In this document: positions 60,751 to 64,000 of the stretch, piece after piece
Layout: each line of letters starts with the position of its first letter
Numbering within the stretch: position 1 is the first letter of the stretch
Origin: Leptolinea sp964420995
GTDB lineage: Bacteria; Chloroflexota; Anaerolineae; Anaerolineales; Anaerolineaceae
Length of the DNA stretch: 64,000 nt
NCBI GenBank assembly: GCA_964420995.1
Contig: CAYQUX010000003.1
Coordinates: forward strand, 1-64,000
Direction: 5' to 3'
The notes under the pieces: model-generated
The model's input: the letters and a program-made list of their open reading frames with translations, nothing else
What the model was told of the DNA's origin: nothing
Database searches by the model: none
Translations under genes and position numbers: made by a program

Positions 60751-61527
60751 CTAACCCTTCCCGCCAGAAATGTTTTGTTGCCGGGTTATTCGTTCAATCA
60801 ATATATTGATCGCGGCTTGCTGGTATTCAGAGAACTCGGCATTGTCCTGTGATGAAGACCCTCTGAGCTTGTGAAATACCTCGCTGAACAAATTCTTCGA
60901 CCCTGCCGAACCCAGAACGGGTGATTTTCCGCACCCACCCATAACAATCCGCGTATCGCCAGTTTCCCATTTCGCGGTTGTCACATAGACTATTGGCCGG
61001 TCTTCGGGAGAACGGGCGACATCATCGTATTCTGCCTCAACAGGATTATTGAATTCGATCTCAGTGATCAATTTTCCGGGTCTCTTCTCCCGGTCTTTTG
61101 CCAGCCACTCACCCAAATAGATCGATTTTCTACCGGGTTCCCATGTGATTTTCACATCGAGCGCCAGCAGGCTACCAAGCAGCGGGGATTTGCCGTCTGT
61201 GGCAATCAAGACCCCGCCCAATGTGCCGCTTCTACGCAGGTTGATACTGGTTTCCCTTCGGGCGGCCTGGCGTAATCCAATCGGCAAGTCTTTGCATTCC
61301 ACCAGGTCTTGCAGACGGGTCATTGCGCCTATGTGCCATTTAGCCTTTTCACTATCCCAGGTTATGTGATCCAATCCTAAAGATTGCAGATCAACCACCG
61401 CAATCGGGATCTCAGAGGGTCGGCTTACCAATGTCCCGCCACCCAGGGGTATGGTTAAAGGTGTTTCACGATTAAGTAGTTTCTTCGCCTGCTCAAGATT
61501 CTCAGGCCGATGATACTCAATGATCAT
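60751..61527 (-). CDS. Molybdenum hydroxylase FAD subunit (CoxM-like)
   Basis: 258 residues. The FAD-binding loop LGGGTLVSRP replaces the common AGGTDL; INLRRSGTLGGVLIATDGKSPLLGSL matches the second FAD motif, and ITEIEFNNP and GGCGKSPVL occur later. It is somewhat shorter than typical CoxM (about 285 aa). It lies 3 bp before the FeS-Mo fusion gene and is probably its electron-carrier partner. Confidence 0.88.
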   Translation of the reverse strand: MIIEYHRPENLEQAKKLLNRETPLTIPLGGGTLVSRPSEIPIAVVDLQSLGLDHITWDSEKAKWHIGAMTRLQDLVECKDLPIGLRQAARRETSINLRRSGTLGGVLIATDGKSPLLGSLLALDVKITWEPGRKSIYLGEWLAKDREKRPGKLITEIEFNNPVEAEYDDVARSPEDRPIVYVTTAKWETGDTRIVMGGCGKSPVLGSAGSKNLFSEVFHKLRGSSSQDNAEFSEYQQAAINILIERITRQQNISGGKG

Positions 61528-61578
61528 AAAACCTCACTATATGTAAAAACTGACGGTATTACCCGTTGGAATTTCAGT

Positions 61579-62577
61579 CTATTTTTGGGCGAAGGTATCG
61601 ATCAATAATTTCACATCACCGCCGACCGGGTAGAGAATCGGGCAGGTACAACCATATTTTCGATATTCTGCCACTTTAGCCCGAGCTTCATCCGGAGTAC
61701 CCGAAGCGGTAATATCCAGAATCAATTGTTCTGGTACCAGGTGTTTGGCCTTGTTGATCTGTTCTTTGGTTGCCGGCCATCCCAGAATGGATTGAATTTC
61801 TTTGACGACATCCTCAGACACGCCCGACGCTTTGGCAATATGAGGCTGCTGTGCGAGGTACTGGGTAAGCAACCCTCGCGTGGTATCCAGAGCTTTATCA
61901 TGGTCCATGTCAACCGAACAAACCACCAGTTGCGGCCTGTCCAGGTCTGCCAGTGTTTTGTTTGCCTTTTTCAAGCCGCTCTGTAAAAGCTCCATGGCTT
62001 TTTCGTTATATTTCGGCGCGACACAGTAGTTCAACACCACACCGTCGGCGATCTCACCGGTCATTTCCATCATCTGATCGCCGGTAGCGCCGATCATAAT
62101 GGGGACATTGCGAGGCTCACGCCTGCCATGTACCACGTCAAGTTCAATTCCATCGACATGGATAAACTCCCCATGGAATGTGACCTTTTCCATATTCAAC
62201 AAACGTTTCATCACAGCCACGGTTTCTTTCATGGCCAGTAACGGTTTTTTGCGATCAATGCCAACATTTCGCGCGAGCGGATCCCACCAGGCGCCTATAC
62301 CGCATATGATACGGTTGGGAGCAAGATCATCCAATGTCAGATATGTCGCCGCCAGTAAACCGATATTACGTGTCCAATTATTGATGACGCCGGAACCTAC
62401 TTTTATCTTCTTTGTTACCGCGGCGTAGGCGGCCATTGGGACAATCGCGTCCCGCACCAACCGGCTTTCTGCCTGCCATACAGCTTCGAATCCCCGCTCT
62501 TCCGCATACTGAACGTAATCCAATCCATCCCGTAGATCATGGGCATCCTGCAAGTAAAGCGCAACACGATCAGCCAT
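61579..62577 (-). CDS. LLM-class F420-dependent oxidoreductase (methylene-H4MPT reductase-like)
   Basis: 332 residues from the ATG at 62577; a perfect TGGAGGA site lies a few bases upstream, so the longer frame from 62610 is rejected. Luciferase-like barrel: DRVALYLQDAHDLRDGLDYVQYAEERGFEAVWQAES, KVGSGVINNWTRNIGLLAATYLTLDDLAPNRIICGIGAWW, NVPIMIGATGDQMMEMTGEIADGV. This matches the F420-using branch of the family. It follows cofC by 39 bp, which supports F420 as its cofactor. The substrate is not known. Confidence 0.88.
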   Translation of the reverse strand: MADRVALYLQDAHDLRDGLDYVQYAEERGFEAVWQAESRLVRDAIVPMAAYAAVTKKIKVGSGVINNWTRNIGLLAATYLTLDDLAPNRIICGIGAWWDPLARNVGIDRKKPLLAMKETVAVMKRLLNMEKVTFHGEFIHVDGIELDVVHGRREPRNVPIMIGATGDQMMEMTGEIADGVVLNYCVAPKYNEKAMELLQSGLKKANKTLADLDRPQLVVCSVDMDHDKALDTTRGLLTQYLAQQPHIAKASGVSEDVVKEIQSILGWPATKEQINKAKHLVPEQLILDITASGTPDEARAKVAEYRKYGCTCPILYPVGGDVKLLIDTFAQK

Positions 62578-62616
62578 TATTCCTCCAGGTTGAAACAGGT
62601 TGTATGACAACTCTAA

Positions 62617-63231
62617 TTATAGATGTTTTTGGCGCTCTTCAAACATCTGTAATAGCTCCAAATCTTCAGGGAAATCAAGATCCAATCCCAGTGTTTCACT
62701 CTCAACAATTTTCAAAGACAGATTGAATTTCTTCGCCTGCTGGCAATGTTTTTGAAATGAATTTTCACCAAACTGGTAGGAAATCAAACCGGTTGGTTTG
62801 ATTAACAACGCATTGGTTCCCTCTTTGCGCCTGTCAGGGGCGATTACCACAACCGGCGCTTCTTCAGCTTCATACACCAGGTTTTCCACATCAGCGATTG
62901 TTAACAACGGTAAATCCGATGGGAGGATCAAAACACCCTGCACAGCATACATTTGCGCCACCATGGTAGCACGATGCAACGCCGTATTTAAACCCGGATT
63001 ACCGTCTTCCATTACAGTTCTGGCTCCTTTCTCCCTCGCCAAAGCCAGAACCGCCGTGTCACTGCTGATTACCAGAATTTGTTCAATACCCTCGATTTTG
63101 GTGAGCACTTCGAGAGTGTGACCAATCAAAGAAAGATTCAGAATTTCCCGCTCATCTTCTGACAAAACACCTGCCAGCCGGGTTTTCCCCCGGCGCAGCG
63201 GTTTTACTGGAACTATCGCCCAAAGACTCAT
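62617..63231 (-). CDS. cofC: 2-phospho-L-lactate (or PEP) guanylyltransferase CofC
   Basis: 204 residues from the ATG at 63231 with AAGGG upstream; a longer frame to 63270 overlaps cofD and is rejected. Motifs: LWAIVPVKPLRRGKTRLAGVLS, VLILPSDLPLLTIADVE, VVVIAPDRRKEGTNALLI, GENSFQKHCQQAK, LDLDFPEDLELL. It joins GMP to phospholactate or PEP, releasing PPi, for coenzyme F420. It lies 10 bp after cofD. Confidence 0.93.
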   Translation of the reverse strand: MSLWAIVPVKPLRRGKTRLAGVLSEDEREILNLSLIGHTLEVLTKIEGIEQILVISSDTAVLALAREKGARTVMEDGNPGLNTALHRATMVAQMYAVQGVLILPSDLPLLTIADVENLVYEAEEAPVVVIAPDRRKEGTNALLIKPTGLISYQFGENSFQKHCQQAKKFNLSLKIVESETLGLDLDFPEDLELLQMFEERQKHL

Positions 63232-63241
63232 AGTTTTGCCC

Positions 63242-64000
63242 TTAGGACGGCAAATTAATTCCAAATTCAATTGTCTCTTTTGCCAACGTTACGCGATCTG
63301 CTATTGATTTCATTATTGTGTTGGTAACCAATGGAATTATACCCCGGTCAACCAGGGCATTTGACTCAGCGCTATCGATCGAATCGAGAACCATCCCTTT
63401 GAGGAAATCATGGTAGTGGTCAGCGACGGCTGTCACTCCGGGTGAAATGCCCAGTTCAGAGAACATTTTCGCCGCCGGTCCTTTCACAGTCTTTCCACCA
63501 ATGATTGGAGAAACAGCCACCACGTTCTTGCTTTTCAATGAATCCCTCACGCCATGCAGTTTGATGATGGGATCGATGCTCACCCAGGGATTTGATGGGC
63601 AGATAATTACCAGATCGGCCATCTCGATGGCTATTTTTACTCCGGCAGATGGATGCGCATGTTCAAGTCCAACAAACTCGAAACCGGCTACTTCAGGATT
63701 GCAACGCTCCTTTACAAAGTATTCCTGAAATGGTAAAGACCTGTCATCACGGGTTTTTACCACGGTCTTCACAGATTGATCTGTCATGGGAAGGACGTTA
63801 TCCTTTATCCCAAGATGTTTACAAAAAATGTGAGTAATTTCAGTAAGCGTTAAACCCTTTTGGAAAAGACGGGTACGTTCCAGATGGAGCGCCAGGTCGT
63901 GGTCTCCCAACCGGAACCAGTTTGGAGCACCCAGCGTGGGCAAGGTTTCGAAAACATGCCATGTCTCTTCCTTCCTGCCCCAGCCCGTTTCAGGGTTGGC
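63242..64000 (-). CDS. cofD: 2-phospho-L-lactate transferase CofD, C-terminal part (cut by window edge)
   Basis: 253 residues are visible and the frame runs out of the right edge. An internal ATG at 63943 is not the start, because the family segment GWGRKEETWHVFETLPTLGAPNWFRLGDHDLALHLERT continues upstream of it. Other motifs are PMTDQSVKTVVKT, LVIICPSNPWVSIDPI, VVAVSPIIGGKTVKGPAAKM. It transfers the lactyl phosphate group to the deazaflavin Fo. About 50-60 N-terminal residues lie outside. It heads the visible part of the operon with cofC. Confidence 0.94.
   Translation of the reverse strand, partial: ANPETGWGRKEETWHVFETLPTLGAPNWFRLGDHDLALHLERTRLFQKGLTLTEITHIFCKHLGIKDNVLPMTDQSVKTVVKTRDDRSLPFQEYFVKERCNPEVAGFEFVGLEHAHPSAGVKIAIEMADLVIICPSNPWVSIDPIIKLHGVRDSLKSKNVVAVSPIIGGKTVKGPAAKMFSELGISPGVTAVADHYHDFLKGMVLDSIDSAESNALVDRGIIPLVTNTIMKSIADRVTLAKETIEFGINLPS

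Noticed and set aside
1..64000. Selenocysteine (in-frame TGA) genes, tRNAs, CRISPR, insertion sequences
   Set aside because: SelA prompted a look for interrupted frames, but every gene reads through intact. Gaps are too short for rRNA, and I saw no tRNA, repeat array or transposase.

Overview
The window is a gene-dense bacterial chromosome segment with 61 protein genes, almost no intergenic space, about 48-50% G+C by eye, and no tRNA, rRNA, insertion sequence, prophage or CRISPR array that I could see. The mix suggests a Chloroflexota bacterium, probably class Anaerolineae: secreted lipoproteins with Thr/Pro-rich linkers, a glutaredoxin-DUF2085 fusion, a K+-independent H+-pyrophosphatase, myo-inositol-phosphate synthase, F420 biosynthesis and molybdenum hydroxylases. 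That placement is inference from protein character, not from a marker-gene tree.

1-9.5 kb: after the tail of a zinc-ribbon gene (+), eleven minus-strand genes form one probable transcription unit: MFS transporter, SmpB, a phytol-kinase-like membrane protein, histidine ammonia-lyase, a Tat-exported L,D-transpeptidase, a thiol-redox set (CcdA, TlpA-like, glutaredoxin-DUF2085), PgeF, YggS and YggT. 9.5-17.8 kb: short units with patatin/esterase, SH3 and zinc-ribbon proteins, Zwf, a P1 peptidase, DegV, an iron-type alcohol dehydrogenase and an ABM-fold protein. 17.8-25.2 kb: H+-PPase with a clear promoter and terminator, then a three-gene cellulose-synthase-like operon (CBM-like membrane-anchored protein, PilZ-containing GT2, GH5), then a TetR regulator. 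25.3-33 kb (+): inositol-phosphate synthase, a polysaccharide-deacetylase-like lipoprotein, HIT and three tandem LysM/M23 lipoproteins. 33-37.5 kb (-): OsmC, TsaD, an M24 peptidase, SelA and a small membrane protein. 37.5-48 kb (mostly +): Asp23, NusB, a large carbohydrate-active-looking lipoprotein, PckA, prepilin peptidase (-), and an MrfA/MrfB DNA-repair pair in which MrfA carries an inserted HNH domain, followed by a methyltransferase and a DUF2007 protein.

47.9-64 kb (-) is the most striking block. Fourteen genes, nearly all overlapping or a few bases apart, run from cofD and cofC (F420 synthesis) through an F420-type LLM oxidoreductase, two molybdenum hydroxylases with different domain fusions, a CBS-regulated family II pyrophosphatase, XdhC, and the selenium-cofactor maturation proteins YqeB and YqeC. 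YqeC is fused to a MocA-type cytidylyltransferase, and a second MocA-like gene follows. YqeB and YqeC mark molybdenum hydroxylases that carry a labile selenium atom. With SelA elsewhere in the window, the organism may use selenium both as selenocysteine and as a cofactor. The PPase may pull the PPi-releasing CofC and MocA reactions encoded in the same block (inference).
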